From positions 1 through 20,444 of the forward strand of contig JBFEKH010000032.1 of NCBI GenBank assembly GCA_041552775.1: 20,444 nt of DNA, read 5' to 3'. The notes under the pieces were generated by a model. It had not been told where the DNA came from. It ran no database searches and worked only from the letters and a program-made list of their open reading frames with translations. Shown here in pieces: positions 1 through 6,631 of this stretch. The translations under genes were made by a program, and so were the position numbers. Every line of letters begins with the position of its first letter. Positions within the stretch are counted from its first letter, which is position 1. Source of the stretch: Allopontixanthobacter sp041552775 (GTDB lineage Bacteria; Pseudomonadota; Alphaproteobacteria; Sphingomonadales; Sphingomonadaceae).

Positions 1-546
1 ATCTATGACGTGCTGGATCGCTATGTGGAAATGTACGGCGCAGATGCTGTGGTCCCGGTCACGCGGACACCGCTCGGCAATCTTGCCACAACATCTACCC
101 AGCGCGAACCCGAACTGATGCGGGCGATGGCGATGAAGGGCGCAGAGATCATGCTGCGCACCGCGACTGGCGGTTTCCACCCGATCGACATGCAGGCGAC
201 ATCCCTTTACAACGGCATCTATACCGCAGTTGCAAACAATGCTGCTTCGCCAGAGAATAAATACTATTTTGCAGACGCAGGCGGTGGCGGCACGGCAATC
301 TATGGTCCGGATGGCGAGCAGATGAATATCGCGAAAACCGCGTTTGAAACGCTCGTCCATGCGCGCATACCAATCGCCGACTTTCGCGCGCGGCATCGTC
401 AACCGGTTGTCCATAGTGAAATATTCATGCCGGTATATGATCAATATCGGTCCAAATATGGACCCAATCTGTTCAGCAATTACCAGCCGAAAGACGCGAA
501 AGATGCCAGCCGTTATCTGAGCGACAAAGCGCGATGGCCAAAATAG
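1..546 (+). CDS. Nitrilase-fold (carbon-nitrogen hydrolase) protein, C-terminal part; catalytic Cys apparently replaced
   Basis: The reading frame is open from base 1 and runs to a TAG at 544-546, so the start lies outside the window and 181 codons are visible. The stretch L-A-T-T-S-T-Q-R-E-P-E-L (codons 28-39), followed by a K-G-A-E-I-M-L strand, lines up without gaps with the nitrilase motif around the catalytic Cys (L-A-I-C-Y-D-x-R-F-P-E-L). A later G-G-G-G-T-A-I-Y-G-P-D-G-E segment matches the family's conserved strand ahead of the C-terminus. Nitrilase-fold enzymes hydrolyse nitriles, amides or carbamoyl groups with a Glu-Lys-Cys triad. Here Thr31 (bases 91-93) sits at the Cys position, and no Cys occurs anywhere in the visible part. 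The Glu and Lys would lie upstream. The fold call is fairly safe, but amidase activity is doubtful. A 62-nt gap separates it from the next gene, so it may be first in operon A or a separate unit. Confidence 0.75.
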   Translation: MYDVLDRYVEMYGADAVVPVTRTPLGNLATTSTQREPELMRAMAMKGAEIMLRTATGGFHPIDMQATSLYNGIYTAVANNAASPENKYYFADAGGGGTAIYGPDGEQMNIAKTAFETLVHARIPIADFRARHRQPVVHSEIFMPVYDQYRSKYGPNLFSNYQPKDAKDASRYLSDKARWPK

Positions 547-574
547 CTGTTGCGCTACAGTCCGATCCACGCTG

Positions 575-590
575 ATTTGTCCTGGAAAAT
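575..590. promoter_or_regulatory. Possible operator-like site resembling the 19432-19447 palindrome
   Basis: The 62-nt gap before the DUF1330 gene contains a 16-mer that matches the perfect palindrome at 19432-19447 at 13 of 16 positions. The left half, ATTTGTCC, is identical. No clear sigma-70 promoter is visible beside it. The half-site octamer is expected about 0.6 times by chance on both strands of a window this size, and it also occurs once inside the MFS gene (2996-3003), so this is only a candidate. Confidence 0.3.
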
Positions 591-608
591 AGAAAAGGGA
601 ACTTGCCG

Positions 609-911
609 ATGCCTGCTTATATGATTGTGACTGCCAGCATAAAGGATCGCGATAAATTCATTTCCGGCTACGGTGCCACAGCCGGTGCTCTGGTCGAGAA
701 ATTTGGCGGTCGCTATATATTGCGCGGCCCCGGAGCGGAATTGCTCGAAGGAGAATTTGGTGACGGTGCCTCGATGGTGATATCGGAATGGCCTGACAAA
801 GAGACGGCAAAAAAATTCTGGGACAGTCCGGAATATGCGGAAGCCAAAAAGCTCCGCGCAGACATTGCCGATTGCCAGGTGCTCCTGATCGAAAGCCCGA
901 AGATGGCATGA
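609..911 (+). CDS. DUF1330 family protein
   Basis: This 100-residue protein has the DUF1330 pattern: an N-terminal P-A-Y-M-I-V strand, a central F-G-G-R-Y-I-L-R-G segment, an E-W-P-D strand-turn, then K-F-W-D-S-P-E-Y-A and a final L-L-I-E strand. The family adopts a small dimeric ferredoxin-like alpha+beta barrel and has no settled biochemical role. I chose ATG 609 because GGGA at 598-601 gives a normal ribosome-binding spacing; a TTG at 603 would be too close to it. Its stop overlaps the start of the following VOC gene by four bases (ATGA), so the two are probably translationally coupled. It may bind or isomerise a small intermediate of the pathway, but that is only inferred from its company. 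Confidence 0.85.
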   Translation: MPAYMIVTASIKDRDKFISGYGATAGALVEKFGGRYILRGPGAELLEGEFGDGASMVISEWPDKETAKKFWDSPEYAEAKKLRADIADCQVLLIESPKMA

Positions 912-1381
912 CTGATATTATCAAACGCACCACCGTAATGGTGCGCGACGCCGAGCTTGCGGCGCACTGGTATGAGCTGGTTTTCGGCATGACGCGGTGG
1001 ATGGATACGCCCTTCACATTGTCCGGCAATCAATTGGCCGCTGGCAAGAAAGGCGACAAGACCCGACTGATTATCTTGAAATGTAAAGACGATCTGATCG
1101 GCATGATCGGCTTGCTCGAATGGCTCGATCCAAAGCAGGACGCGCCCTCTGAACTCCCGACTGAAATCGCGTTCGGAACCCCGGTATTTGTCGTGGCATC
1201 GGAAGATGCAAAACAGGCGGTTGAGCGTGCCCGCACGCTCGGCTCGCGCATCCATTGCGAGCCGCACGACTGGCAGGTCACCGGCGCCGACGGTAAACAA
1301 AAGGATATGATCGGTTGCTCCTTCTGGGATCTCGACGGATATTTTTACGAGGTGAACCAGCTAGTAAAGGTTCACAATTAA
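908..1381 (+). CDS. VOC-fold (glyoxalase/dioxygenase superfamily) protein
   Basis: This 157-residue protein carries one vicinal-oxygen-chelate unit. The first half opens with T-V-M-V-R-D-A-E-L-A-A-H-W-Y, the usual beta-strand plus helix of the fold, and the second half ends with W-D-L-D-G-Y-F-Y-E-V-N-Q, where the Glu sits at a typical metal-ligand position. The N-terminal His ligand of many VOC enzymes is replaced by Arg7 in my hand alignment, so metal use is uncertain. The superfamily includes glyoxalases, extradiol dioxygenases, epimerases and binding proteins, so no reaction can be assigned. ATG 908 overlaps the upstream TGA. A start further upstream (872) would run deep into the DUF1330 gene and is unlikely. 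The next gene, after 40 nt, is a second VOC protein. Confidence 0.8.
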   Translation: MTDIIKRTTVMVRDAELAAHWYELVFGMTRWMDTPFTLSGNQLAAGKKGDKTRLIILKCKDDLIGMIGLLEWLDPKQDAPSELPTEIAFGTPVFVVASEDAKQAVERARTLGSRIHCEPHDWQVTGADGKQKDMIGCSFWDLDGYFYEVNQLVKVHN

Positions 1382-1421
1382 GTGGACGCGGAGCCGGAAG
1401 AATGGAGTTGAAGAGAGCGAT

Positions 1422-1877
1422 ATGACCGGGAAACCGCAAACGAGATTTCAGCGCGCCAATTTTGTCGTCGAGGACGTCGACAAGGCGCTGACTTTCTATG
1501 GAGATGTGCTCGGCTTCGAAGTAACGTACCGCAAGGGTCACAATCCGGATAGCTACTCCATCCCGGTCTTTGAAATCCCGGATGGCGCGGTATTGGATTT
1601 CGTAATCCTTTCGTTGCCGGGACAACCTCGCGTGATGGCACTGTCGGGCATAAAAAACGTCCCGATGCCTCCAGTTCCCTACCCGCGGCGCAGCGCCATC
1701 GTGCTGGATGTAGCCGACCCCGACAAGGTGATGGCTGAGAGCGCGGCGCTTGGCCTCCAGGTATACGAGGAGGGCCGACTGGAAACCCATGACGGCCGCG
1801 TCGGACGGGAAATCGGTATCGTTGATTTTGATGACAATCTGGTGGTAATTTATCTTATTCCGGATGCGCAAACATGA
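1422..1877 (+). CDS. VOC-fold protein, probably without the usual metal ligands
   Basis: This 151-residue single-unit VOC protein has the signature V-V-E-D-V-D-K-A-L-T-F-Y-G-D-V-L-G-F near its N-terminus and I-V-D-F-D-D-N-L-V-V-I-Y near its C-terminus. The usual metal-binding positions carry Arg11 in place of His and Val in place of the final Glu (normally D-P-D-G-N-x-x-E). That points to a binding role or metal-independent chemistry, though other side chains could substitute. A purine-rich stretch (GAAGAGAG) precedes ATG 1422. The last bases form an ATGA overlap with the MFS gene, linking this protein to transport of the same compound. It is clearly diverged from the VOC protein at 908-1381, so this is not a recent tandem duplicate. 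Confidence 0.8.
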   Translation: MTGKPQTRFQRANFVVEDVDKALTFYGDVLGFEVTYRKGHNPDSYSIPVFEIPDGAVLDFVILSLPGQPRVMALSGIKNVPMPPVPYPRRSAIVLDVADPDKVMAESAALGLQVYEEGRLETHDGRVGREIGIVDFDDNLVVIYLIPDAQT

Positions 1878-3217
1878 ATACCGATCCGTTAGCGGGTGCC
1901 CCGCCGGGCAGACCTTATCCCGTGGCTGCGACCGGCTGGTTCATCGTGGTGATGCTGACCATTGCCTATATTTTCAGCTTCGTTGACCGCTATATTCTTG
2001 GTCTGCTGATTGAACCGATCAAGGCCGAATTTGATCTGTCCGACCGATCGATAGGCTGGCTGCTCAGCGCGTTTACGCTGATCTACGGCTTTGTCGGAAT
2101 TTTCATGGGCTGGCTGATCGATCGCGGCAAGCGCGTCTGGATCGTCTCCATTGGCGTTGCCTTATGGTCTGTCGCGACCATCGCAACCGGCACCGCAAAA
2201 AACTTCGTCCAGCTTTTTGCTGCCCGTATGGGAGTTGGTATAGGCGAAGCAACGCTCAGTCCTGCGGCTTTCTCGATTATCGGTGACAGTTTCCCGACCG
2301 AACGGCGAGGCAAGCCGGTCGCCTTCTATTCTGCCGCGCTTCCGGTGGGCGCCGGCATCGCATCGCTGCTGAGCGGCGCGATCATCGCCTGGACGGTCGC
2401 GAGTGGCAACCAGAGCCTGCCGCTGTTCGGAGAACTGTCCCCCTGGCGCTACACAATGATCATTGTCGGTCTGCCTGGGCTACTGCTGGCGCTGTTCTTC
2501 ATCTTCATCAAGGAACCGGCGCGCCGCCCGGTCGCGGCCTCTGCCGATGTCATCAGCGGCAGCGGTTTTCGCGATGCAATGAAATATATCTGGGATAACA
2601 GACTCCTGTATCTGGGCTTTCTGTCGATCGTCGGCACGATGACGGCAATTGCCTATAGCCAGGGCTTTCTTGCCCCTACTTTTGAGCGCACATGGGGCTG
2701 GTCACCGCAAAAATATGCTTTTGTGAACGGCATTGCGCTGTTGATCCTTGGCCCGGCAAATATGCTGATCATGGGCGCTCTTTCCGACTGGTGGACCAAG
2801 AAGGGCGTCAAGGATGCCTCGCTTCGCCTGCTCTTTATCGGCTTTTTCATCCTCGTGCCGACCGGTGCGCTGCCGCTGTTTATGCCGACCGGTGAGCTGG
2901 CCTTTGCGATATTGTGCCTGAATATCGTCGGCATCGGGATTGTGACCGCTATGGGCGTTGTGTCATTGCTGGTCATAACGCCCGCGCAGATACGCGGACA
3001 AATTGTGGCCTTATATTATCTCGCGATCAGTTGGTTCGGATCATTGGGGCCCATCGCCGTGGGCGAGCTATCGAGCGGCGTTTTCGGCGAAGACAACCTG
3101 CGCTACGCAGTTGCCAGCGTACCGATCCTGTTCGCGATTATCCCGCTGATGATGATGCCGCTCACGCGCCGCCTTTATCTCGCGCAGATGGCAAGACTCG
3201 GAGAAACGACCGAATGA
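1874..3217 (+). CDS. MFS transporter, spinster-like
   Basis: This 447-residue hydrophobic protein fits the usual 12-helix major facilitator layout. The first membrane segment ends in S-F-V-D-R-Y (residues 35-40), followed by L-L-I-E-P-I-K and L-S-D-R-S-I-G, the pattern of the spinster-like MFS group common in sphingomonads. The MFS loop 2-3 signature appears as G-W-L-I-D-R-G-K-R (79-87). It would act in the inner membrane, probably as a proton-coupled importer or exporter of an organic acid; substrate and direction cannot be read from sequence. It overlaps the VOC gene before it and the alpha/beta-hydrolase gene after it by ATGA, so all three are likely made together. Being the only transporter in the window, it is the best candidate for uptake of the cluster's substrate. 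Confidence 0.9.
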   Translation: MNTDPLAGAPPGRPYPVAATGWFIVVMLTIAYIFSFVDRYILGLLIEPIKAEFDLSDRSIGWLLSAFTLIYGFVGIFMGWLIDRGKRVWIVSIGVALWSVATIATGTAKNFVQLFAARMGVGIGEATLSPAAFSIIGDSFPTERRGKPVAFYSAALPVGAGIASLLSGAIIAWTVASGNQSLPLFGELSPWRYTMIIVGLPGLLLALFFIFIKEPARRPVAASADVISGSGFRDAMKYIWDNRLLYLGFLSIVGTMTAIAYSQGFLAPTFERTWGWSPQKYAFVNGIALLILGPANMLIMGALSDWWTKKGVKDASLRLLFIGFFILVPTGALPLFMPTGELAFAILCLNIVGIGIVTAMGVVSLLVITPAQIRGQIVALYYLAISWFGSLGPIAVGELSSGVFGEDNLRYAVASVPILFAIIPLMMMPLTRRLYLAQMARLGETTE

Positions 3218-4020
3218 TACGAAAAGGGTATAGCGACGGTCCGTTCGGTCAGGTCCACTGGCGGATTCAGGACCCTGAAACCACGTCATCCCGGCCGGAC
3301 CTTTATTGCCTGCACCCGGCACCTTTTAGCGGTCTTGCGTTCACCGCCATCATGTCTCATCTCGCTGGGGACCGCCGCGTCATTGCCCCGGATTTCCCGG
3401 GCCATGGCGGATCGGATGCATTCAAGCCAAACCCCTCCATCGAAGAATTTGCCGAAGCCATGCTGGCGGTAGCTGACGATCTTGCCAGTGAGGAGCCAGT
3501 TGACCTGATGGGTTTCCACACCGGCAGTCTCGTTGCAGTTGAGATGGCGCTTTGTGCAACCACTCAAATTCGGAAACTGGCCCTCGTCGATGTCCCGGCC
3601 TTCGACGCAGCAGACCGTGAACAATATAAAGCTGCAACCGCCAAACCGTTCGGGATCACACCGGATCTAGACTGCCTGGAACAACCCTGGGATCGCGGAA
3701 TGACCAAGCGGCTGGATAGCCAGGGACCAGACCGCAGTTTCGAAATGTTCGTGGAGCAGTTGCGCCATGGCCGTAATATGAACGCCGCTTTCCATGCCGG
3801 TTTCAGCTATGACGTCGAGGACAAGCTACCAATGGTCCGCCAGGCTGCGCTGGTGTTGGCTTCCCAATCGGCCTTGCTCGACGCAACCAGACGGGCTGCC
3901 AAATTGATGCCAAGTGCCAGACTGCTCGAAAGACTCGATATCAAACGCGCGGTTCTTGATGAAGCGGCACAGCAGACCGCGCAGGAACTCATTTCGTTTT
4001 TTGATGAGGCCGACACATGA
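3214..4020 (+). CDS. Alpha/beta-hydrolase-fold protein with His at the nucleophile position
   Basis: The 268-residue sequence has the alpha/beta-hydrolase core: an L-Y-C-L-H-P-A-P strand with oxyanion-loop features, R-V-I-A-P-D-F-P-G-H-G-G-S-D (residues 55-68), and a nucleophile elbow. That elbow reads G-F-H-T-G (100-104), so the usual catalytic Ser of G-x-S-x-G is His102 (bases 3517-3519). There is no His after residue 194, so the expected C-terminal catalytic His is also missing. Canonical esterase or C-C hydrolase activity is therefore unlikely. Similar H-T-G elbows exist in some annotated family members, from memory, with function unknown to me. The longer open frame from 2914 overlaps the MFS gene and is not credible; ATG 3214 forms an ATGA overlap with the MFS stop. 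The stop overlaps the YCII gene in the same way. Confidence 0.85.
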   Translation: MIRKGYSDGPFGQVHWRIQDPETTSSRPDLYCLHPAPFSGLAFTAIMSHLAGDRRVIAPDFPGHGGSDAFKPNPSIEEFAEAMLAVADDLASEEPVDLMGFHTGSLVAVEMALCATTQIRKLALVDVPAFDAADREQYKAATAKPFGITPDLDCLEQPWDRGMTKRLDSQGPDRSFEMFVEQLRHGRNMNAAFHAGFSYDVEDKLPMVRQAALVLASQSALLDATRRAAKLMPSARLLERLDIKRAVLDEAAQQTAQELISFFDEADT

Positions 4021-4319
4021 AGACCTACGCGATTTACTGCACCGACAGACCGGAAACGGCTCAAGCACGTCTCGATGCCCGCGATGCACATTTCACCCAT
4101 ATCGAGAAAGTGCTGGATGAAATTCTCATCGCCGGACCGCTTGTTGGACCGGACGGCATGACGGTGGGATCATTGCTGGTTGTAAAAGCCGAGGACGCAA
4201 TCAGTGCGCGTACGCTGCTGGAACGGGACCCCTATTTCAAGGCAGATATCTGGGCCGATATCCGGATCACCGAATTTGTCCCGGCAGCGGGAGAGTGGAT
4301 TGGCGGCAAGATATGGTAA
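4017..4319 (+). CDS. YCII-family protein
   Basis: This 100-residue protein resembles the YCII family: an N-terminal Y-A-I-Y-C-T-D strand, an R-x-x-H-F-T-H-I helix (His25 and His28), A-G-P-L at 39-42, and a D-P-Y-F segment in the last third. YCII proteins form small dimeric alpha+beta barrels, and some are proposed to be enzymes using a His-Asp pair. One related fold, muconolactone isomerase, acts in aromatic catabolism. The start codon overlaps the stop of the alpha/beta-hydrolase gene (ATGA). A 46-nt gap follows before the AhpD-like gene. It is one of three small barrel-type proteins in the window, with DUF1330 and the HapK-like protein. A role on a labile pathway intermediate is plausible but not shown. 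Confidence 0.8.
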   Translation: MKTYAIYCTDRPETAQARLDARDAHFTHIEKVLDEILIAGPLVGPDGMTVGSLLVVKAEDAISARTLLERDPYFKADIWADIRITEFVPAAGEWIGGKIW

Positions 4320-4365
4320 CAGTTTTGGCGTGCCCTCATCATGCTGATCATTCAAGGAACATCAT

Positions 4366-4959
4366 ATGACCCGCATCAAGCCACTGACCGTGGACGAATT
4401 GCCAGACGAAACGCAGGCGGCGCTCCGGTTTTCACAAAATCTAATGGGCTATGTTCCCAATTCGGTGATGACCATGGCGCATTGGCCGGAACTGCTCGGT
4501 GCCTTCCGCGGCCTGGTATCGGTAATCTATGGCGAGAGCGAAATCGAAAATGGCCTCAAGCGCCTGATTGGCGCCGTGGTCAGCGCGGCGGCAGGTTGCC
4601 AATATTGCAAGGCGCATACGACGCTGGGCGCTCGCGACGCCGGCGTTGATGAGGCCAAGGTCAAGGCGGTGTGGGAATATCAAACCAGTGATCTTTTCAG
4701 CGACGCAGAGCGCGCAGCGCTGGATGTCGCGTTTGCGGCGGGCCAGGTTCCCAATGCCGCGACCGATGAACATTTTGCCGCGCTCGATACATATTATTCG
4801 GAACGCCAGAAGACCGAAATCATGGCGGTGATCAGCATGTTCGGCTTTCTCAATCGATGGAACGATACGCTGGCGACCGAACTGGAAGACAAGCCGTTGC
4901 AATCCGCCAGCGCACTCTATTCACCGGAACAATGGTCGCCGGGTCAGCACCGACGATAG
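4366..4959 (+). CDS. Carboxymuconolactone decarboxylase / AhpD-like protein
   Basis: The 197-residue protein carries the AhpD active-site motif C-Q-Y-C-K-A-H (Cys78, Cys81, His84), preceded by the helix N-G-L-K-R-L-I-G-A-V-V-S. Family members with C-x-x-C act as alkylhydroperoxidase-type thiol peroxidases or disulfide reductases; members without the cysteines are gamma-carboxymuconolactone decarboxylases. The intact Cys pair favours the redox role, possibly against peroxides formed by an oxygenase or acyl-CoA oxidase step. ATG 4366 is well supported by AAGGA at 4354-4358. It is the last gene of operon A and its TAG ends at 4959, the base next to the stop codon of the opposing VOC gene. No terminator can fit between the two coding regions. 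Confidence 0.85.
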   Translation: MTRIKPLTVDELPDETQAALRFSQNLMGYVPNSVMTMAHWPELLGAFRGLVSVIYGESEIENGLKRLIGAVVSAAAGCQYCKAHTTLGARDAGVDEAKVKAVWEYQTSDLFSDAERAALDVAFAAGQVPNAATDEHFAALDTYYSERQKTEIMAVISMFGFLNRWNDTLATELEDKPLQSASALYSPEQWSPGQHRR

Positions 4960-5865
4960 TTACCGGCCGATTTCGATCAACTCCAGCAACTCACCGGCAG
5001 GCCCTTTAACAGTGGCTGATCGACGACCATTATAGGGTATTTCTTTCCGCTTCTCCGGCGGTGTAATCCAAGGCATGTCGATTTTTCGGAAATCATCCAC
5101 CGCTACCGTCACCAGCGCATTGCCCGGCGGCAACATCCCGTCATGGCGGGCACGGATCGTAGCGATTTCCGGATAGTCATCAACCTCGACAATGGGCAGG
5201 CGTCCACTTTGCACCATCGTCAGATCGGACCTAGTGTCCGCCGGCAAGCCGAAGGCGTTGTTGATCATCGAATAAGCGAGCGAGAAAGTATCGCCAGCGT
5301 CGAAACCCAGCTTTTCCTCATACCATCGGACGGTTTCCGCACGGTCCGGCGACGCCAGTATCACGATGAAAATCTGGTCCGTCAGTGATTGTGCTTTCGG
5401 CAAATCGGTGGTCGGCATATCTTCCCGTACTTCATTGAGGTAGATCATCTCGCGACCGGTCCCCAGAACCTGCATCGGCACAAAAAAAGGCATGCCTTCC
5501 AATTCCTTGGGCGGCCCGACAATATCAAAACCGCTGCCCTGCAAACGGTCTGGCCAGCCAAAAACATCCCGGACGCTCAGCTCATAGGCAGCCCAGCCAT
5601 AAGTCGTTGTCGGCTTGAATTCCGGATGGTCCGGCTGTTCGACAAGACGGATGAAACAATCTGCGCCGCTTGAGGGTTGCAGGATGACCATGCCTGTCCC
5701 GGCACTGTTCGGACAGCCCCAACTGCCTGCCAGATCGCTCGACATAATTCCGTTTTCAACGACCTGCATTCCCAGCACATCGCGATAGTCTTTGATCGCC
5801 GCGTCCAGATCAGGAACGGTCGCGACACCGCCCAATATGGAACCATGTTTCACAGTATGAGCCAT
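4960..5865 (-). CDS. Two-domain VOC-fold protein
   Basis: The 301-residue protein contains two VOC units. The first begins around G-V-A-T-V-P-D-L-D-A-A-I-K-D-Y-R-D-V-L-G-M (residues 13-33, here shown as separate residues) and the second around residues 165-185 with V-R-W-Y-E-E-K-L-G-F. It ends in G-P-A-G-E-L-L-E-L-I-E, where a metal-ligand Glu is possible. Two-unit VOC proteins include extradiol ring-cleavage dioxygenases, but the conserved His-His-Glu set of that family is not evident, so I call only the fold. It is the last gene of the nine-gene operon B: its start follows the crotonase stop by 1 nt, and its stop abuts operon A with no spacer. With the two single-unit genes at 908 and 1422 it makes four VOC units in the cluster. 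Confidence 0.8.
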   Translation of the reverse strand: MAHTVKHGSILGGVATVPDLDAAIKDYRDVLGMQVVENGIMSSDLAGSWGCPNSAGTGMVILQPSSGADCFIRLVEQPDHPEFKPTTTYGWAAYELSVRDVFGWPDRLQGSGFDIVGPPKELEGMPFFVPMQVLGTGREMIYLNEVREDMPTTDLPKAQSLTDQIFIVILASPDRAETVRWYEEKLGFDAGDTFSLAYSMINNAFGLPADTRSDLTMVQSGRLPIVEVDDYPEIATIRARHDGMLPPGNALVTVAVDDFRKIDMPWITPPEKRKEIPYNGRRSATVKGPAGELLELIEIGR

Positions 5866-5866
5866 A

Positions 5867-6631
5867 TCAGAATTCCGGTTTGCGTTTGTCGAGGAAAGCG
5901 CTCACGCCTTCCTTGAAATCATCGCTTTCGAAGGCGGAGTCGAACAAGGCCCTCGAGTCCGCGTCATCATCCGCCTGCCCGTCCAGTATGCGTTTTATGA
6001 TCGCCTTGTTCATCCGCTGGCTATGAGAAGATACCGATGCCATCGTATCGGCCAGTGCCATGGCTTCGACATAGGGTTCGTCAGCAAGAATGGTGATCAG
6101 ACCGATACGCAGCGCTTCTTCCGCGGACAGAATCTGGCCCGTAAACAATACCCGTTTCGCCTGTGACGGGCCAACCGCGTCGACAAGCAACTTCGTATCG
6201 TGCAGCGGGTAGACGAGTCCGAGTTTTGCCGGCGTAATGCCAAATCGCGCCTTGGGTCCGGCGATCCTCAAGTCGCACGCCAGCGCGATACCGCAACCGC
6301 CGCCAACGCAATCGCCATCTATCACCGCGATGGTCGGCTTGGGCGCTTGCGCCAGTTCGTGCTGGACCTTGCCGATCGCGGCCTGGTTCTTCGCCCGCCA
6401 TTTCGGATCCGTCGAACCTGCGCCAAATTCGCCAATATCGGCGCCGGCGCAAAAGGCGCTGTCCTTCTTGCTCGCGTTTACGGTCAATACCCGCACTACA
6501 TCGTCCGCCATCGCTTCCGCCAGCAATTCCGGAAACAACTCCCACATTTCCTGCGTAAAGGCGTTGCGCTTGTCCGGGCGATCAATAATCAGATGCGCGA
6601 TCTTGTCATTTTTTTCCAGCCGCAGGGTCAT
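5867..6631 (-). CDS. Crotonase-superfamily protein (enoyl-CoA hydratase/isomerase family), hydratase Glu pair absent
   Basis: This 254-residue protein has the crotonase core: A-F-C-A-G-A-D-I-G-E-F-G (59-70) for CoA and oxyanion binding, and V-G-G-G-C-G-I-A-L-A-C-D (109-120). Against rat enoyl-CoA hydratase, aligned without gaps, Gly114 takes the place of Glu144 and Pro134 the place of Glu164, so simple syn-hydration is not expected. The segment F-G-I-T-P-A-K-L-G-L-V-Y (130-141) looks like methylmalonyl-CoA decarboxylase, where a T-P pair and a Tyr occupy the same places. A decarboxylase, isomerase or C-C lyase acting on a CoA ester is therefore more likely. The start codon overlaps the stop of the NodB-like gene by four bases. 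It probably acts on the product of the PaaK-like ligase in the same operon. Confidence 0.88.
   Translation of the reverse strand: MTLRLEKNDKIAHLIIDRPDKRNAFTQEMWELFPELLAEAMADDVVRVLTVNASKKDSAFCAGADIGEFGAGSTDPKWRAKNQAAIGKVQHELAQAPKPTIAVIDGDCVGGGCGIALACDLRIAGPKARFGITPAKLGLVYPLHDTKLLVDAVGPSQAKRVLFTGQILSAEEALRIGLITILADEPYVEAMALADTMASVSSHSQRMNKAIIKRILDGQADDDADSRALFDSAFESDDFKEGVSAFLDKRKPEF

Noticed and set aside
547..570. Short inverted repeat (CTGT/ACAG) after the nitrilase-like gene as a terminator
   Set aside because: The stem is only four base pairs and no T run follows, so it does not support a terminator call.
2996..3003. GGACAAAT half-site inside the MFS gene
   Set aside because: It is a lone octamer within coding sequence, about what chance predicts, and has no dyad partner.
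2914..3213. Upstream extension of the alpha/beta-hydrolase frame across the end of the MFS gene
   Set aside because: The extra 100 residues are Arg-rich and unlike any hydrolase lead, and ATG 3214 forms the ATGA overlap typical of this operon.
4960..5865. Extradiol ring-cleavage dioxygenase as the identity of the two-unit VOC protein
   Set aside because: The two-unit layout fits, but the conserved His-His-Glu iron site of that family is not visible, so only the fold is called.
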